A program made the translations under genes and the position numbers. A stretch of DNA of 64,000 nt, taken from NCBI GenBank assembly GCA_009785115.1, contig WQWY01000009.1, forward strand, positions 26,122-90,121, in the 5' to 3' direction. A model generated the notes under the pieces. That model did not search any database. It was given only the letters and a program-made list of their open reading frames with translations, and was not told where the DNA came from. The DNA is from Micrococcales bacterium (GTDB lineage Bacteria > Actinomycetota > Actinomycetes > Actinomycetales > Cellulomonadaceae). Each line of letters opens with the position of its first letter. Position 1 is the first letter of the stretch. Shown one piece after another: positions 16,180-26,283 of the stretch.

Positions 16180-17298
16180 TCAGCGAGGCTGATACGGGGA
16201 GACGACGACCTCCACCCTCTGGAACTCCTTGAGGTCGGAGTAGCCGGTGGTGGCCATGGCCCGACGCAGGGCACCGATGAAGTTGACCGTGCCGTCGGCG
16301 GTGCTGCCCGGGCCGAACAGGATCTGCTCCATGGTGCCGGTGCTGCCGACCTCGACCCGCTCTCCACGGGGCAGCGCGGGGTGGTGGGCCTCCGAGCCCC
16401 AGTGCCAGCCCCGGCCGGGGGCCTCGCTGGCGCGGGCCAGCGCCGCACCGAGCATCACCGCGTCCGCGCCGCAGGCCAGCGCCTTGACCAGGTCTCCGGA
16501 GCGCCCGACGCTCCCGTCGGCGATGACGTGCACATAGCGCCCGCCAGACTCGTCCAGGTAGTCGCGCCGTGCGGCCGCCACGTCCGCGACGGCGGTGGCC
16601 ATCGGAGCGTGGATGCCGAGCGCCACCCGCGTGGTGTGCGCGGCACCCCCGCCGAAGCCGACCAGCACCCCGGCCGCACCGGTACGCATCAGGTGCAGCG
16701 CGGCGGTATAGGTCGCGGCGCCGCCGACGATCACCGGCACGTCGAGCTCGTAGATGAACCGCTTGAGGTTCAGCGGCTCGGCCTGCCCCGACACGTGCTC
16801 GGCCGAGACGGTGGTGCCTCGGATGACGAACAGGTCGCAGCCCGCCTCCACGACGGTCCGCCAGTGCTCCTGGGTGCGCTGCGGAGACAGCGCGGCAGCC
16901 ACGGTGACCCCGGCCTCCCTGATCTCCTTGAGCCGCTGGGCGATGAGCTCGGGACGGATCGGCGCGGAGTAGATCTCCTGCATCCGGGCCGTGGACCCCT
17001 CCCCGAGGTCGGCGATCCGCGCGAGCAGAGGTGTCGGGTCCTCGTAGCGGGTCCACAGGCCCTCGAGGTCGAGCACGCCGAGCCCACCGAGGCGTCCGAG
17101 CGCGACCGCCGTCGCCGGGCTCATCGCCGAGTCCATCGGCGCGGCCATGACAGGCAGGTCGAAGTGGTAGGCGTCGATCTGCCAGCCGACCGACACCTCC
17201 TCCGGGTCGCGGGTGCGCCGCGAGGGGACCACCGCGACGTCGTCGAAGGAATAGGCCCGACGGCCGCGCTTGCCACGGCCGATCTCGATCTCGGTCAC
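16180..17298 (-). CDS. guaB3: GuaB3 family IMP dehydrogenase-related protein
   Basis: 372 residues of IMPDH/GMPR barrel without CBS domains. SFDDVAVVPSRRTRDPEEV and MAAPMDSAMSPATAVALGRLGGLGVLDLEG are typical of GuaB3. At the position of the catalytic Cys loop of GuaB (GPGSICTTR) it has GFGGGAAHTTR (214-224), with no Cys, a known trait of actinobacterial GuaB3. Annotated as IMP dehydrogenase in many genomes, its actual activity is open; a GMP reductase activity has been reported for a cyanobacterial GuaB3. It lies near guaB, separated by an oppositely oriented exonuclease gene. Confidence 0.9.
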   Translation of the reverse strand: MTEIEIGRGKRGRRAYSFDDVAVVPSRRTRDPEEVSVGWQIDAYHFDLPVMAAPMDSAMSPATAVALGRLGGLGVLDLEGLWTRYEDPTPLLARIADLGEGSTARMQEIYSAPIRPELIAQRLKEIREAGVTVAAALSPQRTQEHWRTVVEAGCDLFVIRGTTVSAEHVSGQAEPLNLKRFIYELDVPVIVGGAATYTAALHLMRTGAAGVLVGFGGGAAHTTRVALGIHAPMATAVADVAAARRDYLDESGGRYVHVIADGSVGRSGDLVKALACGADAVMLGAALARASEAPGRGWHWGSEAHHPALPRGERVEVGSTGTMEQILFGPGSTADGTVNFIGALRRAMATTGYSDLKEFQRVEVVVSPYQPR

Positions 17299-17411
17299 CG
17301 CCCCAGGCTACCGGCGGACGACGGCCTCGCCCGCACCCTCGGCCCCACGAGGCGCAAGATCACGACGTGTGGGCTGGCCGTGGGATGCTCAGGAGACGAA
17401 GAGAGGCAGCG

Positions 17412-18158
17412 ATGACGACGACGGAGAGACCGCCCGTGGCAGAGGAACCGACAAGACCTGGGGCCTCCGAGCCCTGGTGGCCGGGGCCCCTGCTCGGCTT
17501 CGACACCGAGACCACCGGCGTCGACGTGGAGAACGACAGGATCGTGACCATGGCCCTGGTCCACCGTGATCGCGACGGCACGCGGGTGCGCACCTGGCTC
17601 GTCGACCCTGGTGTGGACATCCCCGCGGCCGCCACCGCCATCCACGGGGTGTCGACCGCACAGGCTCGCGAGCACGGGACAGCACCACGGACGGCTCTCG
17701 ACCAGGCCGCCGAGGGGCTGGCGACCGCGCTGCGCGACGGCGTCCCGGTCGTGGTGCTCAACGCCAGGTTCGACCTGCGGCTGCTCGACGCCGAGCTGCG
17801 CCGCCATCGCCTGGCGACGCTGCCGCAGCGGCTGGGCGGCCCGGTGCGGCCGGTGCTGGACCCGCTGGTGCTCGACCGTGCCCAGGACCGCTACCGCAAG
17901 GGCAAGCGCACCCTGGCCGACCTGTGCACGGTGTACGGCGTCGCACAGACCGGCGCGCTGCACTCCGCTGACGTCGACGCCGTCGCCACCCTGGACGTGC
18001 TGGAGCAGATCCTGACCCGGTTCGGCGACCTGACCACCACCGACCTGAGCACCCTCCACGACCAGCAGGTGACATGGCACCAGACCTGGGCGGAGAGCTT
18101 CAACGCCTACCAGCAGCGGTCAGGGCGCCCCACCTGCACCGACACCGACTGGCCCTGA
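17412..18158 (+). CDS. DEDDh 3'-5' exonuclease (DnaQ epsilon-like)
   Basis: 248 residues with the full set of catalytic motifs: FDTETTG (D31, E33), the Exo II region VLNARFDLRLLDAEL with D121, and HSADVDA with H184 and D189. The single domain has no polymerase or BRCT part, so it is a stand-alone epsilon-like exonuclease, probably for DNA repair or proofreading. The ATG at 17412 is chosen because the upstream residues (WAGRGMLRRRREA) are not family-like and a GAGG lies before it. It stands alone between guaB3 and guaB, both on the opposite strand. Confidence 0.9.
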   Translation: MTTTERPPVAEEPTRPGASEPWWPGPLLGFDTETTGVDVENDRIVTMALVHRDRDGTRVRTWLVDPGVDIPAAATAIHGVSTAQAREHGTAPRTALDQAAEGLATALRDGVPVVVLNARFDLRLLDAELRRHRLATLPQRLGGPVRPVLDPLVLDRAQDRYRKGKRTLADLCTVYGVAQTGALHSADVDAVATLDVLEQILTRFGDLTTTDLSTLHDQQVTWHQTWAESFNAYQQRSGRPTCTDTDWP

Positions 18159-18232
18159 GCCGCCCCGCGCACGACGAGCCTACGTCTCTGGATCGCAGCC
18201 CGAGCCGCTCGCACAGCGGGCGGCACCAGCCC

Positions 18233-19798
<1,566 letters not shown>

Positions 19799-19820
19799 TC
19801 AGGCGCACCCGTGGACCAGA

Positions 19821-19865
19821 CCTCAGTGGATCAGGCCTCAGTGGATCAGGCCTCAGTGGATCAGG
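19821..19865. repeat. Perfect 15-bp tandem repeat (3 copies) at a stop codon
   Basis: CCTCAGTGGATCAGG occurs at 19821-19835, 19836-19850 and 19851-19865, with a further degenerate unit near 19791. On the minus strand each unit reads Leu-Ile-His-stop, which are the last codons of the BldM-like gene, so the gene's end has been duplicated downstream of itself. Confidence 0.85.
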
Positions 19866-20512
19866 CCGCGCCGCATCCCGATCGCCACGGCCTGGGCGCG
19901 GTCCGACGCCCCGAGCTTGCGGAACAGCCGCCGCGCGTGGGTCTTCACGGTGTCCTCGGACAGGTACAGGGTCTGCCCGATCTGCGCGTTGGACTGCCCG
20001 TTGCTCATCCCGACGAGAACCTCCAGCTCGCGACGGGTGAGCACGGTCGGAGCCCGCTCCGGCTCCTCGTCCACCTGGTCGTCCGGCACCGGGTGGTGCC
20101 GTCGCGGCTCGGCGTCGCGCGACGCCGGCGCGGACGACGACCCGTGGCTGACGGTCGACACCGCGTGCACGTGCGCGGCCACGGCCGCGAGCTCGGCGCG
20201 GTTCACCTCGGGAGTCAAGAAGCCGCGAGCGCCCAGCACGAGAGCCCGTTCCAACGCCTCGGCGTCGTCGGCGCCCGCCAGGATCACCACGGCCGCGTGA
20301 GGGGCCACCTGGGCCAGACGGCGCATCGCCTCGGCCGGGCCCGGGGCCGGGAGGTCGGCGTCCAGCAGCACCACGGTGGGGGCGAGCCGACGGGCGAGCA
20401 CGACCAGCTCGTCGGCCGTGGCGGCTGCGCGGACCGGAGCGAGCAGAGGGACGCCCAGAGAGGTCACCACGATCCGTTCACGGACCGCGGCGCTGGCGTG
20501 GCACACGACCAC
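19853..20512 (-). CDS. BldM-like atypical response regulator
   Basis: 219 residues. The N-terminal 120 residues are a degenerate receiver: LLDADLPAPG keeps D51/D53, but the N-terminal acidic pair and a clear switch Lys are not evident, so phosphorylation is doubtful. A linker of about 40 charged residues leads to a strong LuxR-type HTH (LTRRELEVLVGMSNGQSNAQIG...LSEDTVKTHARRLFRKLGA) close to the Streptomyces BldM pattern. Position supports this: whiD, bldM, guaB and guaB3 are neighbours in Streptomyces too. BldM works with WhiB-class proteins in development there; here a general regulatory role is more likely. GTG start. Confidence 0.82.
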   Translation of the reverse strand: MVVCHASAAVRERIVVTSLGVPLLAPVRAAATADELVVLARRLAPTVVLLDADLPAPGPAEAMRRLAQVAPHAAVVILAGADDAEALERALVLGARGFLTPEVNRAELAAVAAHVHAVSTVSHGSSSAPASRDAEPRRHHPVPDDQVDEEPERAPTVLTRRELEVLVGMSNGQSNAQIGQTLYLSEDTVKTHARRLFRKLGASDRAQAVAIGMRRGLIH

Positions 20513-20664
20513 TCACGCCATGGCTCCCCCTTCCGAGCGATACGGGACCCCGCTCGGGGTCACCGTCTCCCTATCGGAAGCAGAGGTCCCACTTGTGAGT
20601 GACGCCGACAACCCCAGCCCCAGGTCGTCTCCGACTTCGCCCGCACGGGACAGAGCCAACGCGG

Positions 20665-21573
20665 TCATTGCACCCCTTCGTCCTGGGCCGCCAGCACGGC
20701 CCGTAGCTCATGGACGAGCCCGGCCACCGACCGAGCTCGTTGGACCTGTGGGCCGGTGGGGATCTGGCCGAAGTCCTCGGTGGGGACCAAGACGAGCTGA
20801 GGCAGATCGGGCCGCTCTGCCGCGAGCGCCTCGATCAGCGACAGGTCGGCGTCGCGCTGGTCCGAGACCGTCACCACGGCGCGGGCTCTCGTCATCACCA
20901 CCAGCTCCACCAGATGCCGGGCCGACATCGGACCGGACACCATCCTGGCATCGACCCCGCCAACAGCAGCGGCCACGGCGTGAAGCACGAGCGGCCGCGC
21001 CACCCCCGGCGGGGCGAGCAGCAGCACCACCCCACCGGTGGGGGGAGCCGCTACGGCGGACATTCTGTCACGTATCGCCACGCACACGGCCATCTGCACC
21101 GCGAGATCGGCCTCGTGCCCCGGCCTGTCCAGCACGGTGCGCCTCGCCAGCAGGCCGCGCGCGGGTGCGACCAGGTCGGTCCACCAGGCGATGACGTCCT
21201 GGGCGCCGTTCAGCTGGAGCAGGCTGGCCAGGCGCGACGAGTCCGCGTCCATCGCGGCCTCGACCACGGCCGACGGGGTGCGGGAGACGCCGGCGAGATG
21301 GTCCGCCGCACCGGGGTCGGTGTCCATCGCCGCGCGCGCGGCGTCGGCGGGGGCCACCCCGGCGAGCGTCAGGCGGCGCATCACCATCAGCCGTTCGACG
21401 TCGTTCGCGGTGTAGCGGCGGTGTGCGCCCGCGGTGTGCTCGGACGGCCCCAGGCCGTAGCGGCGGTCCCAGGTGCGCAGCGTCGCGGGGGCGACACCGA
21501 GCCGTCGGGCGACGGCGGCGACCGCGAGCAGCGGTACCTGCTCAGCGCCTCCTGCGCCCGAACGAGTGACCAT
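20665..21573 (-). CDS. MerR family transcriptional regulator
   Basis: 302 residues. An N-terminal MerR-type winged helix (about 14-70: LLAVAAVARRLGVAPATLRTWDRRYGL...HRRYTANDVERL) is followed by a long domain resembling the helical and Rossmann-like sensor region of CarH/LitR-type regulators, but with no DxHxxG cobalamin motif that I can see. It therefore probably binds something else or acts through partners. It is transcribed divergently from whiD with about 190 bp between them and lies upstream of the BldM-like gene, a plausible regulator of one or both. Confidence 0.82.
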   Translation of the reverse strand: MVTRSGAGGAEQVPLLAVAAVARRLGVAPATLRTWDRRYGLGPSEHTAGAHRRYTANDVERLMVMRRLTLAGVAPADAARAAMDTDPGAADHLAGVSRTPSAVVEAAMDADSSRLASLLQLNGAQDVIAWWTDLVAPARGLLARRTVLDRPGHEADLAVQMAVCVAIRDRMSAVAAPPTGGVVLLLAPPGVARPLVLHAVAAAVGGVDARMVSGPMSARHLVELVVMTRARAVVTVSDQRDADLSLIEALAAERPDLPQLVLVPTEDFGQIPTGPQVQRARSVAGLVHELRAVLAAQDEGVQ

Positions 21574-21765
21574 GGGGTGATTCTGCCAGCCCCCACCACC
21601 ATCGCGTCACGCTTGCGGAGCGCGAGATGTGTCCTGATCTGGGGGCCTATGTCCAGATCGCTCCAATTCGCTTCAGCGAAACAAGTAGTCGACATACCCT
21701 TGAACAACTTCTGGCGCGGTTGTACGTTGGAGAGAACCTGTTGCACCTATGGAGTGGAGTCCCTG

Positions 21766-22062
21766 ATGGCGGAGATCTCACGGCTGCCCGGCCCCGTGAT
21801 GGAGCTGTGGGAGTGGCAGTTCGAAGGCACCTGCCGGAGCGCTGACCCGATGCTGTTCTTCCACCCGGAGGGCGAGCGCGGCGCCGCTCGCCAGCGTCGC
21901 GCCGAGGCTGCCAAGGCCATCTGCGCGATCTGCCCGGTGCTCGACCAGTGCCGCGAGCAGTCCCTGAAGGTCCGTGAGCCCTACGGCGTGTGGGGCGGGC
22001 TGTCGGAGGACGAGCGGTACGAGATGCTCGCCGCGCGCCGGCGCGCCGAGGCCGCGAGCTAG
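21766..22062 (+). CDS. whiD: WhiB family iron-sulfur regulator, WhiD/WhiB3-like
   Basis: 98 residues. Four Cys (C23, C53, C56, C62; C-x29-C-x2-C-x5-C) ligate a [4Fe-4S] cluster, and GVWGG (74-78) is the sigma-factor-contact turn. The N-terminus SRLPGPVMELWEWQ and the FFHPEGERGAAR block match the WhiD/WhiB3 subgroup rather than other WhiB types. Such proteins bind the housekeeping sigma factor and respond to redox state or nitric oxide. The ATG at 21766 follows a GGAG-containing leader. Neighbours (BldM-like, guaB, groES) match the whiD locus of Streptomyces and whiB3 of mycobacteria. Confidence 0.9.
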   Translation: MAEISRLPGPVMELWEWQFEGTCRSADPMLFFHPEGERGAARQRRAEAAKAICAICPVLDQCREQSLKVREPYGVWGGLSEDERYEMLAARRRAEAAS

Positions 22063-22078
22063 CGCACCCACCTGACCG

Positions 22079-22117
22079 AGGTCTGGCCCGGACGAGCGTG
22101 CTCTCCGGGCCAGACCT
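22079..22117 (+). terminator. whiD terminator
   Basis: AGGTCTGGCCCGGA (22079-22092) pairs perfectly with 22104-22117 around an 11-nt loop, 17 nt after the whiD stop. Confidence 0.8.
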
Positions 22118-22153
22118 GTCGAACAGCCCAGACGAGCCGGGCGGCGACAGGCA

Positions 22154-22194
22154 CGCGAACGGCCCCCGTCCTACGAGGACGGGGGCCGTTCGCG
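22154..22194. terminator. Bidirectional terminator between whiD and groES
   Basis: A perfect 19-bp stem (22154-22172 with 22176-22194) and 3-nt loop lie 18 nt from the groES stop. It serves convergent transcription; whiD also has its own hairpin at 22079. Confidence 0.85.
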
Positions 22195-22211
22195 TGAGCG
22201 AGGTCAGCGCC

Positions 22212-22508
22212 TCACTTGGTGACGATCGCGAGGATGTCGCGGGCCGAGAGGATCAGGTACTCCTCACCCGCGTACTTGACCTCGGTGCCGCCGTACTTGG
22301 AGTAGATGACCGTGTCACCGACGGCCACGTCGAGCGGCACCCGGTTGCCCTTGTCGTCGATCCGGCCAGGACCGATCGCCAGGACCTCGCCCTCCTGGGG
22401 CTTCTCCTTGGCGCTGTCCGGGATGACCAGACCAGAGGCGGTGGTCGTCTCCGCATCGAGGGTCTTGACCACGATGCGGTCCTCGAGCGGCTTGATGGAG
22501 ACCGACAC
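22212..22508 (-). CDS. groES: Co-chaperonin GroES
   Basis: 98 residues, the lid of the GroEL chamber in the cytosol. [12 protein letters not shown] at the N-terminus, the mobile loop around [19 protein letters not shown] and [15 protein letters not shown] are canonical. The GTG at 22508 has GGGAGG 7 nt upstream and gives the standard start. No groEL follows; the gene is monocistronic and closed by the terminator at 22154. A CIRCE element lies upstream at 22649. Confidence 0.97.
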   Translation of the reverse strand: MSVSIKPLEDRIVVKTLDAETTTASGLVIPDSAKEKPQEGEVLAIGPGRIDDKGNRVPLDVAVGDTVIYSKYGGTEVKYAGEEYLILSARDILAIVTK

Positions 22509-22648
22509 TACGGACCTCCCCTTCACATGTGAGCGGTACGGATGTCTGCGTCGTGCCGACGGCCGCCGTCGTCGCGGGTGCCGGAGCCGAGGCACGTGCC
22601 GAGGCTCTCGGTACGAGAGCTCCGACAGGTACACACTCTAGGAACCGG

Positions 22649-22675
22649 TTAGCACTCGGTCAAGGCGAGTGCCAG
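22649..22675. promoter_or_regulatory. CIRCE element (HrcA operator)
   Basis: TTAGCACTC (22649-22657), a 9-nt spacer, then GAGTGCCAG (22667-22675). The left arm is the exact CIRCE consensus; the right arm matches GAGTGCTAA in 7 of 9 positions. It lies about 140 bp upstream of groES on the minus strand and only 37 bp upstream of the methyltransferase gene on the plus strand, so HrcA could affect both. Confidence 0.85.
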
Positions 22676-22711
22676 CACACACCCTCGAGGCGCACGTGGG
22701 AGGATCGTCAG

Positions 22712-23893
22712 GTGGAACCCGAGGCCCTGTCGGCCCTGCTCAGCCCCCGAGGCTGGTCGTTGCTCCAGACGCTGCCACCCTACGACCGCCAGCGCGCGCT
22801 GGCGATCTCGCAGCGTCTGCACCGCGAGGGGCTGGACCCGGGGCTCGTCGCCGCGGCGCTCACCCAGTCCCGGCTGCGCGCCAAGGCCCGGGACAAGCTC
22901 GGCGACTTCGCCGACGGGATGCTGTTCACGCCCGCGGGCCTGGAGCAGGCCACCCGTCTGGACGTCGCCGCCCACCACGCCCGCCGCTACCGGGACGCCG
23001 GCGTCACCACGGTCGCAGACCTGACCTGCGGCATCGGGGCCGACACGATGGCGTTCGCCGGGGTCGGCCTGCGGGTGCTGGCCGCCGACACCGACGAGGC
23101 CACGGCGGCCGTCGCGACGGTGAACCTGCGTCACTTCCCCGAGGTGACGATCCACCACACCGACGGGCTCAGCCTCGACCTGAGCCAGGTCGAGGCGGTC
23201 TGGGCGGACCCTTCCCGGCGTCGCCGCTCAGGTTCTCGGGTGTTCGACCCCGCCGCCTTCTCCCCGCCGCTGGACCAGGTGCTCGCGCTGCGCGACCGGG
23301 TGCCGGCCCTGGGGGTCAAGCTCGGCCCCGGGCTGGCGCACTCCCAGGTGCCGGCCGACGCGCTGGCACAGTGGGTGTCGGCCGACGGCGACGTGGTGGA
23401 GGTCGGGCTCTGGTTCGGCCCGCTCGCCCCCGAGGGTCCGGGTCGCTCGGCGCTGGTCCTGACCGCTGGCGCCGCTCACCAGGTCGCCGCGGGCCCCGAC
23501 GGACCGCCGCGGGCTCTGGTCGGCCCGGTCGGGGCCTACCTGTACGAGCCCGACGGCGCCGTGATCCGCGCCGGCCTGGTCAGCCAGGTGGCCGCCGACG
23601 TCGGCGGGCGGCTGATCGACCCGACCATCGCCTACCTGACCACCGACCACCGCGCGCAGACCCCCGTGGCGACCGGGTACCGCGTGCTGGACGACCTGCC
23701 GTTCGGCGTCAAGACCCTGCGCGCCTACCTGCGCGAGCGCGGCGTCGGACGCCTCGAGGTCAAGAAGCGCGGCACCGCGGTCACCCCGGAGGCGCTGCGC
23801 GCCCAGCTGGCGCTGCGCGGTGACGGCGCGGCCACCGTCGTGCTCACCCGCGTCGCGGGCGCCCAGCGGGTGCTCGTCGTCGAACGGCTCTAG
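22712..23893 (+). CDS. Class I SAM-dependent methyltransferase, THUMP-like C-terminus
   Basis: 393 residues. The Rossmann methyltransferase core has motif I VADLTCGIGADTMAFA (about 108-122), motif II around VLAADTDEAT and an acidic motif IV AVWADPSRRRR. The C-terminal 80 residues (YRVLDDLPFGVKTLRAYLRERGVGRLEVKKRG) resemble the THUMP-like domain found in a conserved actinobacterial family of unknown substrate; RNA methylation is likely. The GTG at 22712 has GGGAGG 8 nt upstream. It diverges from groES over the CIRCE element. Confidence 0.83.
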   Translation: MEPEALSALLSPRGWSLLQTLPPYDRQRALAISQRLHREGLDPGLVAAALTQSRLRAKARDKLGDFADGMLFTPAGLEQATRLDVAAHHARRYRDAGVTTVADLTCGIGADTMAFAGVGLRVLAADTDEATAAVATVNLRHFPEVTIHHTDGLSLDLSQVEAVWADPSRRRRSGSRVFDPAAFSPPLDQVLALRDRVPALGVKLGPGLAHSQVPADALAQWVSADGDVVEVGLWFGPLAPEGPGRSALVLTAGAAHQVAAGPDGPPRALVGPVGAYLYEPDGAVIRAGLVSQVAADVGGRLIDPTIAYLTTDHRAQTPVATGYRVLDDLPFGVKTLRAYLRERGVGRLEVKKRGTAVTPEALRAQLALRGDGAATVVLTRVAGAQRVLVVERL

Positions 23894-23959
23894 CCCGGTC
23901 GCGCGGCTCTGGTCGTCGAACAGCTCCAGGGGCGTGCCGCTCGAGAACCTCTGCGTCGG

Positions 23960-25735
23960 TCAGCCGGTGAAGCGGATCTCGACCCGGCGGTTCTTCGCTC
24001 GACCGTCCGGGTCGTCCGAGTCGTCGTGGTGCCGCTCCGAGGCGACAGGGTCTGACGAGCCCTTGCCCGCGGCCTCGACCACGAGGTCGGGACGCTCTCG
24101 CCTGATGACGTCCGCCACGGCCTCGGCCCGCTGCTGGGACAGCGGGAGGTTGACCTCGTCCCCACCGGTCGCGTCGGTGTGCCCGGTGACCTGGATCGTG
24201 GCGCCCCTGGGGGCAGGCCGCACCGCCTGGCGGATCGCGACGACCCCGGAAGGGTCGATCTCCGCCGAGGCGTAGGCGAACAGCAGGTCCGTCGAGATGG
24301 TGATCACCGACTGGTCGGCGTCACGGTCAGCCTGGATCCAGGGTCTGACGGAGCCCGTGAGGCTCAGGACGCTGACGGCGCCGCGCCTGTCGAGCACCTC
24401 GACGGCACGGCCGAGGCTCACCGGCTCCACCGAGCGCGTCAGGTCGGACGCCGACGGCTCGTCCAGCTCGTCCACCGTGATCTTGTCCACGAACGGCCCG
24501 ACGGCGACCGGCGGCGTACCGCCCTCTCCTCCCCCGGAGGGCATCTGGAGCGCGACGACCACCGCTCCGGCGACGACGAGGAGCGCCGCGGCCGCGATCG
24601 AGGTGACCACCGGCCAACGTCGGCGCCTGGTCGCGGGCACCGGCTGCTGATACGACGCGTGCGGCTGCTGGTACGACGCGTGCGGTGCCGGGTGCCGATA
24701 GGGCACCGGCCCCGACGAGACCTCTCCTGACGGGGTGTCGGCGTGCTGACCGAGCACCGGTCCCGACGGCCGCTCGGCCGTCTGAGGAGTCTGGGCGGGC
24801 ATCGACGCGGTCGGGCCGACCACGATGCCCAGGGTCGGGTCGGTGGTCGGCGTCCCGGCCCCGCCCGGCGGGGCAGCCGTGGGCGGGACCTGCCCGTGGA
24901 TCACGGCCGTCAGGTCGGCGCGCATCTGGGCGGCGGTCTGGTAGCGGCCCTCGCGCTCCTTGACCAGCGCCTTGCCGACGATCCAGTCCAGCGACGCGGG
25001 CAGCTCCGCGTTCAGCGTGCTGGGCACCGGTGGCGTCTCGTAGATGTGCTGGACGGCGACGGCCACAGGGGTGTCACCGACGAACGGCGGGCGTCCTGTC
25101 AGCAGCTCGAGCAGCAGGCACCCGACGGAGTACAGGTCGCTGCGCGCGTCGACCCGCTCGCCGCGCGCGTGCTCGGGCGACAGGTACTGAGGGGTGGCGA
25201 TCAGGGTCTGGGTCACGGCCGAGGTGTCCGCCACCGCCCGGGCGATGCCGAAGTCCATGACCTTCACCGCACCGGTGTCGGTCACCATGACGTTGGCCGG
25301 CTTGATGTCACGGTGCACGATCCCGGCCTGGTGGGAGTGCTCCAGCGCCGTCAGCACACCGACCGCGACCTGGAGCGCCTGCCAGACCGGCAGCGGGCTC
25401 GTCTCGCGCAGCATCTGGCCCAGGGTCTGGCCTCTGACGTGCTCGGTGACGATGTACTGCACCGCCGTGGAGGCGTCGTCGGGACGCTCCTCGCCGGTGT
25501 CGTGGATCGCGACGATCGCCGGGTGGTTGAGCGCAGCCACAGACTGCGCCTCGCGCTGGAAACGGGCGACGAACGCCGGGTCGGCAGCCAGCTGCGGGAG
25601 CAAGATCTTGATGGCCACGGTCCGGCCCAGCCGCTGGTCGCGCCCGAGGTAGACCTCGGCCATCCCTCCACGGCCGATCAGCTCACCCAGCTCGTACCGG
25701 TCCGCCAGGACGGTCGGGCTGGCCCCAAGGCTCAC
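23960..25735 (-). CDS. Ser/Thr protein kinase with extracellular OmpA domain
   Basis: 591 residues. A complete Hanks-type kinase occupies about 13-280: glycine loop GRGGMAEV (21-28), Lys43, catalytic HRD (141-143) with DIKPAN, DFG (161-163) and SPEH. A Pro/Thr-rich juxtamembrane linker with a doubled PHASYQQ (350-366) leads to a membrane segment (about 375-396). Outside lies an OmpA/MotB-like peptidoglycan-binding domain (about 475-590) with TGHTD (D521), LSQQRAEAV (R536) and AKNRRVEI. PknB-type kinases normally carry PASTA repeats there, so an OmpA sensor is unusual. It probably senses peptidoglycan. The GTG overlaps the stop of the lipoprotein gene (GTGA), so the two are coupled. Confidence 0.92.
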   Translation of the reverse strand: MSLGASPTVLADRYELGELIGRGGMAEVYLGRDQRLGRTVAIKILLPQLAADPAFVARFQREAQSVAALNHPAIVAIHDTGEERPDDASTAVQYIVTEHVRGQTLGQMLRETSPLPVWQALQVAVGVLTALEHSHQAGIVHRDIKPANVMVTDTGAVKVMDFGIARAVADTSAVTQTLIATPQYLSPEHARGERVDARSDLYSVGCLLLELLTGRPPFVGDTPVAVAVQHIYETPPVPSTLNAELPASLDWIVGKALVKEREGRYQTAAQMRADLTAVIHGQVPPTAAPPGGAGTPTTDPTLGIVVGPTASMPAQTPQTAERPSGPVLGQHADTPSGEVSSGPVPYRHPAPHASYQQPHASYQQPVPATRRRRWPVVTSIAAAALLVVAGAVVVALQMPSGGGEGGTPPVAVGPFVDKITVDELDEPSASDLTRSVEPVSLGRAVEVLDRRGAVSVLSLTGSVRPWIQADRDADQSVITISTDLLFAYASAEIDPSGVVAIRQAVRPAPRGATIQVTGHTDATGGDEVNLPLSQQRAEAVADVIRRERPDLVVEAAGKGSSDPVASERHHDDSDDPDGRAKNRRVEIRFTG

Positions 25736-26283
25736 CGTTCGACCGGGATGCTCGTGAAGACCGGCCAGGCGTCGTCGACCCGCACGTCGAAGAGCTCGTT
25801 GTCGTTCTCCGGCGCCGCGAACGTCGCCCAGACGTACATCGGGGTCCCGCTGACCGTCTTGGTGGAGTACGCGTTGGTCGCGGCGGAGCCGACCACGGAG
25901 TACACCTTCAGGTTCTCGGTGTCGACCAGCTCCGCACGGAGGCTGCGGCCCCCGAGCATGGTGGCCAGCGAGATCTCCTTGCCCTTGGCGACCGAGGAGA
26001 AGTCAGGGGTGAAGACCATGTGCAGGATCATCAGCTTGCCCCGGACCTCCAGAGACAGCACCCCGACGGTGACCGTGTCACCCTCGGAGCCCGGGACGGG
26101 CACCTCCTGGCTGACGAGAGGCGCACCCAGGTCGACCTGGTGCACCCCGGCGGTGGCCGAGGGCCCGGAGCCAGCCGCGCCCGTGCCGCCCTGGTCGGTG
26201 TCGGTGCAGGCGGTGAGCGACGTGACGCTGATCGCGACGACCGCGCCCAGCGTGACGGTCCGGCGGACGAAGGACGAGCGCAC
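25732..26283 (-). CDS. Lipoprotein encoded with the Ser/Thr kinase
   Basis: 183 residues. The N-terminus has basic residues, a hydrophobic stretch (about 10-22) and the lipobox LTAC with Cys26, so it is a membrane-anchored exported lipoprotein. A Gly/Ser/Thr-rich tether follows; the mature domain (about 48-183) looks beta-rich and is not recognised. The GTG at 26283 has GGGAGG 5 nt upstream, which fixes the start. It is translationally coupled to the kinase-OmpA gene, so it may act with it as ligand, sensor partner or substrate. Confidence 0.8.
   Translation of the reverse strand: MRSSFVRRTVTLGAVVAISVTSLTACTDTDQGGTGAAGSGPSATAGVHQVDLGAPLVSQEVPVPGSEGDTVTVGVLSLEVRGKLMILHMVFTPDFSSVAKGKEISLATMLGGRSLRAELVDTENLKVYSVVGSAATNAYSTKTVSGTPMYVWATFAAPENDNELFDVRVDDAWPVFTSIPVER

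Noticed and set aside
22212..23893. Missing groEL as evidence of a deletion
   Set aside because: Separate groES and groEL loci occur in actinobacteria, and the groES terminator is intact; nothing suggests a lost gene here.
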